From: Pseudomonadota bacterium
GTDB lineage: Bacteria > Desulfobacterota > Desulfovibrionia > Desulfovibrionales > Desulfovibrionaceae
NCBI GenBank assembly: GCA_023450535.1
Contig: JAEXGX010000331.1
Coordinates: forward strand, 1 to 8,016
Direction of reading: 5' to 3'
Length of the DNA stretch: 8,016 nt
The first letter of the stretch is position 1, and every line of letters starts with the position of its first letter. This document shows positions 1-6,379 of this stretch, one piece after another. The translations under genes were made by a program, and so were the position numbers. The notes below the pieces were generated by a model. It saw only the letters and a program-made list of their open reading frames with translations, did not search any database and was not told where the DNA came from.

Positions 1-33
1 GGGGAGGGAACGCCCAACAAGGGTTTCCTCCCC
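1..33. terminator. Strong stem-loop downstream of mop, probable terminator
   Basis: Bases 1-7 (GGGGAGG) pair perfectly with 27-33 (CCTCCCC). The stem continues through a G-U pair (8/26) and 9-10 with 24-25, then 13-15 with 21-23 after a 2-nt bulge, closing a 5-nt AACAA loop. On the minus strand the hairpin begins about 12 nt past the mop stop codon, where a transcription terminator is expected. Any U-tract for minus-strand transcripts would lie left of position 1 and cannot be seen. On the plus strand a run of six T (42-47) follows 8 nt after the stem, so the element may also stop a convergent gene from the left. Confidence 0.6.
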
Positions 34-45
34 GTCTCTCCTTTT

Positions 46-2763
46 TTACTTCTTCATCGCCGCCAAAACCTTTTCAGGACGCGCGGGTAAATGCGTCACT
101 CGCGCGCCGCAAGCATTATAAATGGCATTGATGATGGCCGGGTGAGGTCCGCACAGGGGCATTTCGCCCACGCCCGCCGCTCCGAAGGGGCCGTCGGGAC
201 GCGGGGTTTCAACATAGATAATTTCCATGTCGTCGGGGATCTGCTTGATGTACGGGAAGCCCGCACCTGCAAGGGTACTGTGCTTCTTGATGTCCTCAAA
301 GTCTTCACTCAGGGCAAGGCCCACGGACTGGGCCATGCCGCCGTAGATCTGGCCGTCGGTGATCAGGCGGTTGTTCACCTTGCCGATATCGGCAACGATG
401 GTGAGCTTTTCCACCGCAGTCTTGCCAGTGGCCACTTCCACGGCCACTTCAGCCATGAACAGGCCATACATGTACACGCAGAACGGAGCGCCGATACCCT
501 TTTCGTCGTTGTTGGTGCACGGAGCAGTCCAGATACCCTGCTGACGCAGTTCGACACCCTTCGCCTTGGCTTCTTCAAAGGTATAGAAGCCACCTTCCGG
601 CTTGCTCAACGCCTTGACCAGCTTTTCGCAGCCCACGCGGATGGCGTTACCCACGACCACCTGGGAGCGGGAGCCTCCAGCAGGGCCAGCATTGGGTGCC
701 TTGGAGCTGTCATTCATCACAAGGCGGATCTTGCAGGCGGGGATGCCCAGAGGGCGCAGCCCTTCATGCGCGGTGCCAAGCACACCCGCATCAGCGCCCT
801 GTCCATGTTCTTCCCAGCAGGCGCCCACAGTGACGCCGCCGTCTTCATTGTATTCCACCCACACTTCGGCGGTATCCGGGCCGTCAAGGCCGCAACCGTA
901 AATGCCGATGGAAACACCCACGCCGCGCTTGACTTCAGCGGTGGAGTTACGAGCGGCCTGTTCCTTGGCGGCCTTGTATTTCGGACGCAGAATATCAATC
1001 ATTTCAGGCAGGCTATACACTTCAGGAGCCTGGCCAGAGGGGTTGGTGCTGCCGGGGCGATACACGTTCTTGTAGCGCAGTTCCAGCGGATCCATGCCCA
1101 GCTTCTCCGCCAGTTCGTCCATGAGAACTTCCGAGGGGAATTCACTTTCCGGGCCGCCGTAGCCGCGGAAGGCAGAACCCCAGGCATGGTTGGTGCACAC
1201 CGTGCGGCCTTTGCCGCGAATGGCGGGGATATCGTACCCGGCTCCGATGAACTGGGCGCCGCGCAGGGTAAGCAGGTCACCGAATTCGGAATAGGGGCCG
1301 TGGTCCACGGACCAGTCGCTTTCCATGGCGAGCAGCTTGCCTTCCTTGTCAGCGGCCAGGCGCAGTTTGGTCCAGAAGGGCGAACGCTTGCCGGTGTAGA
1401 ACTGCTGCTGTGCATAGTTGTACTGCAAATGGCAGGGACGGCCGGTAGCAAGCACGGCTACGCCGAGCAGAGATTCCATAGTCGGACTGAACTTGTAGCC
1501 GAAGGTGCCCCCGGCGACGGTCTGCACCATGACCATGTCTTTTGCAAAATCAAGGCCGAGACCGCCCGCAATCATCAGACCATGCAGATGCAGACCAATG
1601 GATTTGGAGTGGATGACCAACTTCCCTTCGTCATTCAGATAGGCATAACCGACGTCGGGTTCAATGGGCAGGTGCGGCTGACGGCTGGTATAGAACTCGT
1701 CTTCCACTATCACATCAGCCTTTCCGAAGATCGGGCTGGTATCCGGGCCCTTTTCAATATCCTGTTCATAGTAGACGTTGGGGGTGCCGGGGTGGATTTC
1801 AATAGCATCGGCTGCCATGGCTTCCGGAGCACTCATATAGGCGGGCAGGACTTCAAGGTCTATTTTCACCTTATCGGCGGCAGCACGGGCATGAGCTTCG
1901 GTATCAGCGCAGACGATGGCGTAGGCGTCGCCATACTGGAAGATTTTCTTGTCGCAGAGGATGGGGCGATCAAGGCCATCGCCCTTGTTGGTGGGGAAGG
2001 TGATCAGACCGCTGATACTGTTGTTGCCCTTCACATCCTTGGCGGTGAGCACAGCCACGACGCCGGGCATTTTTTCAGCTTCAGCGGTATCAATACCCTT
2101 GATGTTAGCATGGGAAACCGTAGCCTGAGCCAAAGCCAGGTGCAGGGTATTCGAGGGCAGCTTGTCGACCATATCCGCGCCATAAAGCGCAGTGCCGGTC
2201 ACGCGGGGCACAGTGCTGGGACGCGGGCGGCGGGTACCCCACACAGCGCCGTTGGCGGGTTCCTTGTATTCCAGATCAGCGGCGTCCTTTTCTCCGCGCA
2301 TGACAGCAGCGGCATCCATGACGGCGTCCACCAGAGGCTTGTAGCCAGTGCAGCGGCAGGCGTTGCGGTGATCCTGGAACCAGTCGCGCACCTGTTCGCG
2401 GGTCGGGGAGGGATTATGATCAAGGAGCGCCTTGGCGGACACGATGAAACCGGGGGTGCAGAAGCCACACTGCGCGCCGCCATGCAGGATCCACGCCTTC
2501 TGCAGCGGGTGCAGGTGTCCAGGCGTGCCGATGCCTTCCAGCGTAGTGATTTTTGCGCCATCAGCCACGCGTTTCATTTTCATGGTACAGGTACGCACAA
2601 GCTTGCCGTCAATAATGACGTTGCACGCCCCGCACTGACCGGTGCCGCACCCTATTTTCACGCTGGTGCAACCCAGCTTGCGCAACATGTCGGCGAGGCT
2701 TTCGTCGCCTTCTACCACAAGGCTGCGGGGGATGCCGTTCACAACCACTTGTTTTTCAAACAT
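46..2763 (-). CDS. mop: Molybdenum aldehyde oxidoreductase (Mop), xanthine oxidase family
   Basis: A 905-aa protein that oxidises aldehydes to carboxylic acids at a molybdopterin cytosine dinucleotide centre and passes electrons through two [2Fe-2S] clusters. It closely resembles the structurally solved D. gigas and D. desulfuricans enzymes (907 aa), so it is full length. The N-terminal plant-type ferredoxin domain has Cys39, Cys44, Cys47 and Cys59. The second cluster domain has Cys99, Cys102, Cys136 and Cys138. The large Mo-binding part includes G-G-T-F-G-Y-K (418-424), A-F-R-G-Y-G (531-536) and the G-V-G-E active-site motif with Glu867, equivalent to the catalytic Glu869 of D. gigas. There is no FAD domain, as is usual for Mop. 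The start is fixed by an AAGGAG Shine-Dalgarno (complement of 2771-2776) 7 nt before ATG. It lies 73 nt after the MoeA-like gene on the same strand and is probably cotranscribed with it. No signal peptide is seen, so a cytoplasmic location is inferred. Confidence 0.97.
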   Translation of the reverse strand: MFEKQVVVNGIPRSLVVEGDESLADMLRKLGCTSVKIGCGTGQCGACNVIIDGKLVRTCTMKMKRVADGAKITTLEGIGTPGHLHPLQKAWILHGGAQCGFCTPGFIVSAKALLDHNPSPTREQVRDWFQDHRNACRCTGYKPLVDAVMDAAAVMRGEKDAADLEYKEPANGAVWGTRRPRPSTVPRVTGTALYGADMVDKLPSNTLHLALAQATVSHANIKGIDTAEAEKMPGVVAVLTAKDVKGNNSISGLITFPTNKGDGLDRPILCDKKIFQYGDAYAIVCADTEAHARAAADKVKIDLEVLPAYMSAPEAMAADAIEIHPGTPNVYYEQDIEKGPDTSPIFGKADVIVEDEFYTSRQPHLPIEPDVGYAYLNDEGKLVIHSKSIGLHLHGLMIAGGLGLDFAKDMVMVQTVAGGTFGYKFSPTMESLLGVAVLATGRPCHLQYNYAQQQFYTGKRSPFWTKLRLAADKEGKLLAMESDWSVDHGPYSEFGDLLTLRGAQFIGAGYDIPAIRGKGRTVCTNHAWGSAFRGYGGPESEFPSEVLMDELAEKLGMDPLELRYKNVYRPGSTNPSGQAPEVYSLPEMIDILRPKYKAAKEQAARNSTAEVKRGVGVSIGIYGCGLDGPDTAEVWVEYNEDGGVTVGACWEEHGQGADAGVLGTAHEGLRPLGIPACKIRLVMNDSSKAPNAGPAGGSRSQVVVGNAIRVGCEKLVKALSKPEGGFYTFEEAKAKGVELRQQGIWTAPCTNNDEKGIGAPFCVYMYGLFMAEVAVEVATGKTAVEKLTIVADIGKVNNRLITDGQIYGGMAQSVGLALSEDFEDIKKHSTLAGAGFPYIKQIPDDMEIIYVETPRPDGPFGAAGVGEMPLCGPHPAIINAIYNACGARVTHLPARPEKVLAAMKK

Positions 2764-2776
2764 AGGGACACTCCTT

Positions 2777-2793
2777 GGCGGGCTGGTCCCGCC
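2777..2793 (-). promoter_or_regulatory. Hairpin abutting the mop ribosome-binding site
   Basis: On the minus strand GGCGGG (complement of 2788-2793) and CCCGCC (complement of 2777-2782) form a perfect 6-bp all-GC stem closing a 5-nt ACCAG loop. The next base 3' of the stem is the first base of the AAGGAG Shine-Dalgarno of mop (complement of 2771-2776). No U-tract follows, so it is not an ordinary terminator. A 5' stability or translation-initiation element, or an intercistronic processing hairpin between the MoeA-like gene and mop, is an inference. Confidence 0.4.
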
Positions 2794-2836
2794 GCTAAAC
2801 GTGATGAGCCGATCCGGAGATGGCCCGGACGGAGGC

Positions 2837-3916
2837 TCAGCCTTTGCCGAAGGGGCAAATGGGGAAGCGACATTCCGCGCAGCCCGCGCAAAATCCGCCG
2901 TGCCCCAGCGCGGCTATATCCCGCGCCGTGACCTCTAGTCCCGCGAGGATACGCGGCACAATGAGATCAAAAATACTGGCCTTGTGATACATGACGCAGC
3001 CCGGCAGACCAAGCACAGGCACATCACCGATGTGAGCGAGTAAGAACATGGCCCCCGGAAACGTGGGTGCGCCATAACTCTCTACTACGCCTCCGGCCGA
3101 ATGGATGGAGGAAGGAGTACGGTCGTCCGGGTCCACGGACATACCACCCGTAACCACCACCATATCTGCTTCCGCGTCAATGAAGGAAAGAATGGCCGCA
3201 CGCGTTTGTTCCTCATCATCCGGGGCAAAATTCTGGCCTATTACTTCACTGCCGAGCGCGGCGAATTTGTCGCGCAACACCGGGCCAAATTTATCTTTGA
3301 TGCGTCCGTGGAAAACCTCGCTTCCAGTAGTCACCACACCGACACGGAAATGCTGGAACGGCCGTATTTCCACGAGAGGGGACTTTGCTCCATTGTCCTG
3401 CCCGCCAACTCGGCAGATGCGCTCCACTGCCTCAAGCTGCGCTTCATCCGCCAGCAATGGAACAACACGGGTTCCTGCTACCACCTGCCCTTTGCACACG
3501 GTCGTCATAGTATGCATGGTGGCGAAAGAAACCTGCTCCAGGCAATTTACCTCCAGCAGACGCTCCACATCGACCACAAGCAAGCCGTCGCAGGCGGCCG
3601 AAGCGTTGATGCGCCCTTCCTTCGGTTCGGAAAAAATAAGATTGTCTCCCATTGCCGCGTCAACGATACGCTGCGCGGCATCGTCTTCATGCACGAAACC
3701 AGGCAGAGTTTCATAAACATAAAGATGTTCCTTGCCCACTTCGAGCAGTACGGGGATATCAGCTTTGACAACAACATGGCCTTTACGAAACACAGGTCCC
3801 TTGCTCTCACCGGGCACAATCCGCGTAATGTCATGACATAACACGGAACCCACAGCATCCTGGACGCGAATGGTTTTCAGGCAGGCTCTGGCGGCAGGTA
3901 CTATCGGGCACGACAT
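2837..3916 (-). CDS. MoeA-like molybdopterin-binding protein with Cys-rich tail
   Basis: A 359-aa protein of the molybdopterin-binding (MoCF_biosynth/MoeA-related) superfamily, probably acting in handling or maturation of the molybdenum cofactor for the Mop enzyme encoded next. The N-terminal part (about 15-70) has a MoeA-like start with A-V-G-S-V-L-C-H-D-I. The pterin-binding domain spans about 190-330, with T-T-G-S-E (196-200), the acidic motif T-G-G-M-S-V-D-P-D-D (256-265) and L-G-L-P-G-C (302-307). Canonical MoeA has G-G-V-S-V-G-x-x-D and G-L-P-G-N-P there, so the active-site loops differ. The protein is shorter than the roughly 400-aa MoeA and ends in C-x2-C-x2-C-x4-C (Cys343, 346, 349, 354). 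ATG at 3916 is preceded by GGGAG at 5-nt spacing. It is first in a minus-strand unit with mop. It is not MocA, the cytidylyltransferase: no nucleotidyltransferase motif is seen. The exact step is not known to me. Confidence 0.85.
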   Translation of the reverse strand: MSCPIVPAARACLKTIRVQDAVGSVLCHDITRIVPGESKGPVFRKGHVVVKADIPVLLEVGKEHLYVYETLPGFVHEDDAAQRIVDAAMGDNLIFSEPKEGRINASAACDGLLVVDVERLLEVNCLEQVSFATMHTMTTVCKGQVVAGTRVVPLLADEAQLEAVERICRVGGQDNGAKSPLVEIRPFQHFRVGVVTTGSEVFHGRIKDKFGPVLRDKFAALGSEVIGQNFAPDDEEQTRAAILSFIDAEADMVVVTGGMSVDPDDRTPSSIHSAGGVVESYGAPTFPGAMFLLAHIGDVPVLGLPGCVMYHKASIFDLIVPRILAGLEVTARDIAALGHGGFCAGCAECRFPICPFGKG

Positions 3917-3989
3917 GAAAACTCCCGGTGAAAAATCACGGATACGTCTTTAGCCAAAACCGTGTTTATAGTGTCTACAATTGCCAGAA

Positions 3990-4018
3990 AAATTACCGCT
4001 GTCCAATGCCTATGTCAA
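3990..4018 (-). promoter_or_regulatory. Candidate sigma-70 promoter for the MoeA-like/mop unit
   Basis: The minus strand carries an exact TTGACA (complement of 4013-4018), a 17-nt spacer, and TAATTT (complement of 3990-3995) as a weak -10. Transcription would start near 3982, giving a leader of about 65 nt. A second hexamer, TATAAA (complement of 3965-3970), is a better -10 but lacks a good -35. The call depends on consensus matching alone. Confidence 0.35.
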
Positions 4019-4115
4019 TCCTGTCTTCCCGTTTTTTTTAGTGTGTCGCTTGAGATTTGGCCGCTAACTCCCCAAAAATCTTTGAACATAGGGGTGAATT
4101 TTCTTTACTGAAGAA

Positions 4116-4151
4116 TCACGATTATGGCAAAAAATCAAAACTAAATCGTGA
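4116..4151. promoter_or_regulatory. 8+8 bp inverted repeat, possible operator
   Basis: TCACGATT (4116-4123) and its exact complement AATCGTGA (4144-4151) are separated by 20 nt. The right arm lies two bases before a perfect TATAAT hexamer (4153-4158). The related half-sequence AATCACG recurs at 3934-3940, just upstream of the MoeA-like start, and CGTGACA occurs at 4322-4328. Spacing and position suggest a regulator-binding site in the shared intergenic region. No regulator can be assigned from sequence alone. Confidence 0.3.
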
Positions 4152-4322
4152 CTATAATTTTTTTATCCCTCCCTGCCGTTCCCTTCAGGCAACACTCATA
4201 TCTGCCTTCAATATCAGCGTATAATTACTTATATTTTTAATTGTTTTTTTTATAACATACGATAAAGAAACTATCTGACCCAGAACGGATCCTGGCCAAA
4301 CCTTCCTTTTTTTCTATAAAAC

Positions 4323-4351
4323 GTGACAATACTTCTCTTCTGGAGTATCTT
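4323..4351 (+). promoter_or_regulatory. Candidate promoter for tunR
   Basis: GTGACA (4323-4328, five of six matches to TTGACA), a 17-nt spacer and TATCTT (4346-4351, four of six matches to TATAAT) would start transcription near 4358, about 48 nt before the chosen tunR ATG. The plus-strand TATAAT hexamers further upstream are alternatives, but without a partner -35. Confidence 0.3.
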
Positions 4352-4405
4352 CGACATACCGCCTGAAAATAGCGAAGCATCTTGAACGTAGCGGATCAGC
4401 ATAAC

Positions 4406-5401
4406 ATGCAACCAAATCATCTGACGCGCGATAAACTTGAACAGCTTAGTGTGCGCTGGGAAGCGTGGGAATCCGAAGCCACAACTCCGGCGAGAAAAAT
4501 TGTTCGCTCCAGACTTCATCTGCTTTTTCTGCTGATTCGCTATGGTGGTCTGCGCTTGGGCGAAGTTCTGGAGTTGAACGCCTACCTCGCCGTCGACACT
4601 GTAACCGGCATGTTGCATGTTCCGGCTCCCAACGCCCGGGATGTGCTGTTACCCATTTCCTGTATGAAGCATGTCAGGCGGATTTTAAGTCTGCCGGAAG
4701 CTGAGCAGATGGGAACAGGTTTTCTGCGTTTCGATCAAGGCTTTGTGCGCAAAAAATTCTATGCTGTAGCCCAACCGCTGGGGATTGACAGCAATCTGGC
4801 CGGCCCTCGGGCCATTCGGTACTCCCGCGGTCTGGAACTTCTGGAACTGCATGTCCCGCTCAACCTTGTGCAGAAGTTCCTTGGACAACAGAAAGCCTCT
4901 CAAATAGCCGCATTTCTTGAATTTGCGGGCGGAGAGGCCAAGCGTATCGTGCGCGCCAGTATCGTCTCACGCAATCAGTCTGTACCGGAGAGCGACAGTA
5001 ATTCCTTCCTCGGCATCGTCACTGATATCAGCATGGGAATGCGTACGGTCAGCGTAGAGGTCACCACCTTTTCCGATTTGCGGATTACGGCATTATGCCC
5101 CATCAAGCAGTTCATGCGCATGGAACTGCGCATGAACCAAGTGGTCACGGCCATGGTTGATCCGGATCAAATCACTCTTGCGGCGGAAAAACTGTCGTGC
5201 AGCCTGCGTAACTGCGTGTGTGGCACCGTACAATCCCTACATCAGGAAAAAGTGGAAAGTTTTATCTGTGTGGAACTCCCTGATGGCACCAAACTGTGCT
5301 CCACACAGGAAACCACGGCGCTGGAAAAACTCAAACCACGTGAACACAAAAAGCTCTATGTCTTTTTTCCCTCGCAAGCCGTGCGCCTCTGTCTCGATTA
5401 A
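4406..5401 (+). CDS. tunR: TunR-like tungstate/molybdate-responsive regulator: inactive integrase fold plus two TOBE/Mop domains
   Basis: A 331-aa regulator with the architecture of TunR, the tungstate-responsive family of Desulfovibrio. Residues about 30-175 have the tyrosine-recombinase catalytic fold. R-Y-G-G-L-R-L-G-E (45-53) matches box I with Arg50. I-R-Y (137-139) matches the L-R-H of box II with Arg138. L-G-Q-Q (159-162) stands where L-G-H/W is expected, and Phe170 sits at the position of the nucleophilic Tyr. The His/Trp and Tyr are therefore missing, so it should bind DNA but not recombine it. Two TOBE/Mop-type oxyanion-binding modules follow, about 199-259 and 266-330, like the di-Mop sensor of ModE. 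I chose ATG 4406 over an in-frame TTG at 4382. The Shine-Dalgarno is weak (CGGA, 4392-4395). It lies 59 nt upstream of tupA, which it presumably controls; autoregulation is possible. A TOBE protein with another role is less likely. Confidence 0.85.
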   Translation: MQPNHLTRDKLEQLSVRWEAWESEATTPARKIVRSRLHLLFLLIRYGGLRLGEVLELNAYLAVDTVTGMLHVPAPNARDVLLPISCMKHVRRILSLPEAEQMGTGFLRFDQGFVRKKFYAVAQPLGIDSNLAGPRAIRYSRGLELLELHVPLNLVQKFLGQQKASQIAAFLEFAGGEAKRIVRASIVSRNQSVPESDSNSFLGIVTDISMGMRTVSVEVTTFSDLRITALCPIKQFMRMELRMNQVVTAMVDPDQITLAAEKLSCSLRNCVCGTVQSLHQEKVESFICVELPDGTKLCSTQETTALEKLKPREHKKLYVFFPSQAVRLCLD

Positions 5402-5410
5402 GCCCCCTGG

Positions 5411-5434
5411 TCTTTCCCTATTAAATGGGAAAGA
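5411..5434 (+). promoter_or_regulatory. Perfect palindrome upstream of tupA, candidate TunR operator
   Basis: TCTTTCCC (5411-5418) and GGGAAAGA (5427-5434) are an exact 8-bp inverted repeat around the 8-nt AT-only spacer TATTAAAT. It begins 10 nt after the tunR stop and ends 14 nt before the tupA Shine-Dalgarno. No T-run follows, so it does not look like an intrinsic terminator. The spacer could contain a -10-like hexamer (TATTAA), but no good -35 is visible. The position between an oxyanion-sensing regulator and its likely target transporter makes an operator the best explanation. Assignment to this protein is inference. Confidence 0.5.
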
Positions 5435-5447
5435 TAACATCCTCAAC

Positions 5448-5453
5448 AAGGAG
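5448..5453 (+). promoter_or_regulatory. Shine-Dalgarno of tupA (decides the start)
   Basis: AAGGAG sits 7 nt before ATG 5461. An in-frame ATG at 5425 lies inside the palindrome spacer, would add 12 charged or polar residues in front of the signal peptide, and has no ribosome-binding site. The 5461 start is therefore preferred. Confidence 0.85.
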
Positions 5454-5460
5454 TACGTTT

Positions 5461-6282
5461 ATGAACTTTCTCTGTAAAACGCTTTTTGCTGCTCTGCTCG
5501 CCGCCTGTTGTGTTCTGCCAGCACAGGCCGCAGACACACTGATGATGGCGACAACCACCAGCACCCAGGACTCCGGCCTGCTGGAATTTCTCAATCCTGT
5601 CTTTAAAAAGGACACCGGCATTGACCTCAAATGGGTTGCTGTGGGCACCGGCAAGGCGCTGGAAATCGCCAAAAATTGCGACGCCGACGTATTGTTGGTG
5701 CATGCGCCTGTGGCTGAAATTGAATTTGTGAACGCCGGGCACGGCATTGACCGGCGTCAAATCATGTACAACGATTTCGTCATTATCGGCCCTAAGGCTG
5801 ACCCGGCCAAAGTCTCCGGCAAAACGACCGCCGAAGCCCTGAAGACCATTTATGACGCCAAAGCCAGCTTTGTAAGCCGCGGCGACCAATCAGGCACCCA
5901 CAAGGCGGAAATCGGATTATGGAAAGCTGCCAATCTCAATCCCGACAAGGAACCTTTCTATATTTCCGCAGGGCAGGGCATGATGGCAACCTTGACCATT
6001 GCCGCCGAAAAAGGCGCGTATGCCATGACAGATCGCGGCACCTGGATCACGTTCGCCACCAAACAGGGCGACGCCAACCCGCTGGAAATCGTAGTGCAGG
6101 GTGATAAGGCGTTGTTCAATCAATACAGCGTTATCACTGTGAACCCTGCCCAATGCCCCAACGTCAAAAAAGATCTGGCCATGAAATTTGAAGACTGGTG
6201 GGTCAAACCCGAGACCCAGGAACTCATTGCCAACTACAAACTGGAAGGCAAGCAGCTCTTCTTCCCCAATGCTGGCAAGTAG
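5461..6282 (+). CDS. tupA: Tungstate-binding periplasmic protein TupA
   Basis: A 273-aa extracytoplasmic solute-binding protein that captures tungstate for the TupB/TupC ABC importer. Residues 1-23 form a signal peptide: Lys6, a hydrophobic stretch (7-19), then A-Q-A followed by A-D, giving likely signal-peptidase-I cleavage after 23. L-A-A-C (13-16) also resembles a lipobox, so a lipoprotein form is not excluded. The mature N-terminus carries the family hallmark T-T-T-S-T-Q-D-S-G (31-39), which lines the oxyanion site. S-R-G-D-Q-S-G-T-H (139-147), with Arg140, and G-Q-G-M (171-174) are further TupA-type motifs. This pattern distinguishes it from ModA and WtpA. Length is normal for the family. 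It has a good ribosome-binding site and follows tunR by 59 nt. A hairpin follows the stop, and the permease is 474 nt away rather than adjacent, which is wider than usual. Confidence 0.93.
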   Translation: MNFLCKTLFAALLAACCVLPAQAADTLMMATTTSTQDSGLLEFLNPVFKKDTGIDLKWVAVGTGKALEIAKNCDADVLLVHAPVAEIEFVNAGHGIDRRQIMYNDFVIIGPKADPAKVSGKTTAEALKTIYDAKASFVSRGDQSGTHKAEIGLWKAANLNPDKEPFYISAGQGMMATLTIAAEKGAYAMTDRGTWITFATKQGDANPLEIVVQGDKALFNQYSVITVNPAQCPNVKKDLAMKFEDWWVKPETQELIANYKLEGKQLFFPNAGK

Positions 6283-6295
6283 CATATGATTGCCG

Positions 6296-6320
6296 ACGGG
6301 CCGATTTGTTTCCGGCCCGT
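6296..6320 (+). terminator. GC-rich stem-loop after tupA
   Basis: ACGGGCCG (6296-6303) and CGGCCCGT (6313-6320) pair perfectly around a 9-nt AT-rich loop. The stem can be lengthened with flanking CCGA and TCGG through a one-base bulge. It starts about 14 nt after the tupA stop. No U-tract follows, so it may act as a partial terminator or as a 3' stabiliser of a tupA-only mRNA instead of a full stop before tupB. Confidence 0.5.
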
Positions 6321-6379
6321 TCGGCTCCGGGGGGAGGCAGCCTGCAGGTTTCACACCTCCGCCCGGACTTGCCTGCTGT

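Larger units (their letters stand above)
3917..4405. other. AT-rich divergent intergenic region
   Basis: This 489-nt stretch separates the minus-strand MoeA-like/mop unit from the plus-strand tunR/tup genes. It is clearly richer in A and T than the flanking genes, with long T-runs near 4032-4039 and 4243-4250. I see no convincing gene in it. It holds candidate promoters in both directions, two TATAAT hexamers on the plus strand (4153-4158 and 4220-4225) that lack good -35 partners, and an inverted repeat at 4116-4151. I saw no recognisable tRNA or molybdenum-cofactor riboswitch. Confidence 0.7.

Noticed and set aside
91..2931. Plus-strand open frame of about 946 codons antisense to mop
   Set aside because: It is longer than mop but lies wholly opposite a protein of certain identity. 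Its translation is repetitive in His, Gly and Ala with no recognisable domain, and it follows from codon bias of the GC-rich mop gene.
3101..3841. Plus-strand open frame antisense to the MoeA-like gene
   Set aside because: No family features and no ribosome-binding site. The minus-strand protein has clear molybdopterin-binding motifs.
3917..4100. Molybdenum-cofactor riboswitch upstream of the MoeA-like gene
   Set aside because: Only about 65 nt of leader would follow the best promoter, and I could not find the conserved stems of that RNA. A covariance-model search would settle it.
4382..4405. TTG 4382 as the start of tunR
   Set aside because: Rare start codon with no good Shine-Dalgarno; ATG 4406 is in frame and leaves the integrase-like domain intact. 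The choice is not fully certain because the site before 4406 is also weak.
4406..5000. A functional phage integrase and hence a prophage or integrative element
   Set aside because: The catalytic Tyr and the His/Trp positions are replaced, TOBE/Mop domains follow, and the neighbours are housekeeping metal-transport genes. No attachment repeats or phage genes are seen.
5425..5460. Upstream ATG as the start of tupA
   Set aside because: It lies in the spacer of the palindrome, lacks a ribosome-binding site and would disrupt the signal peptide. ATG 5461 has AAGGAG at ideal spacing.
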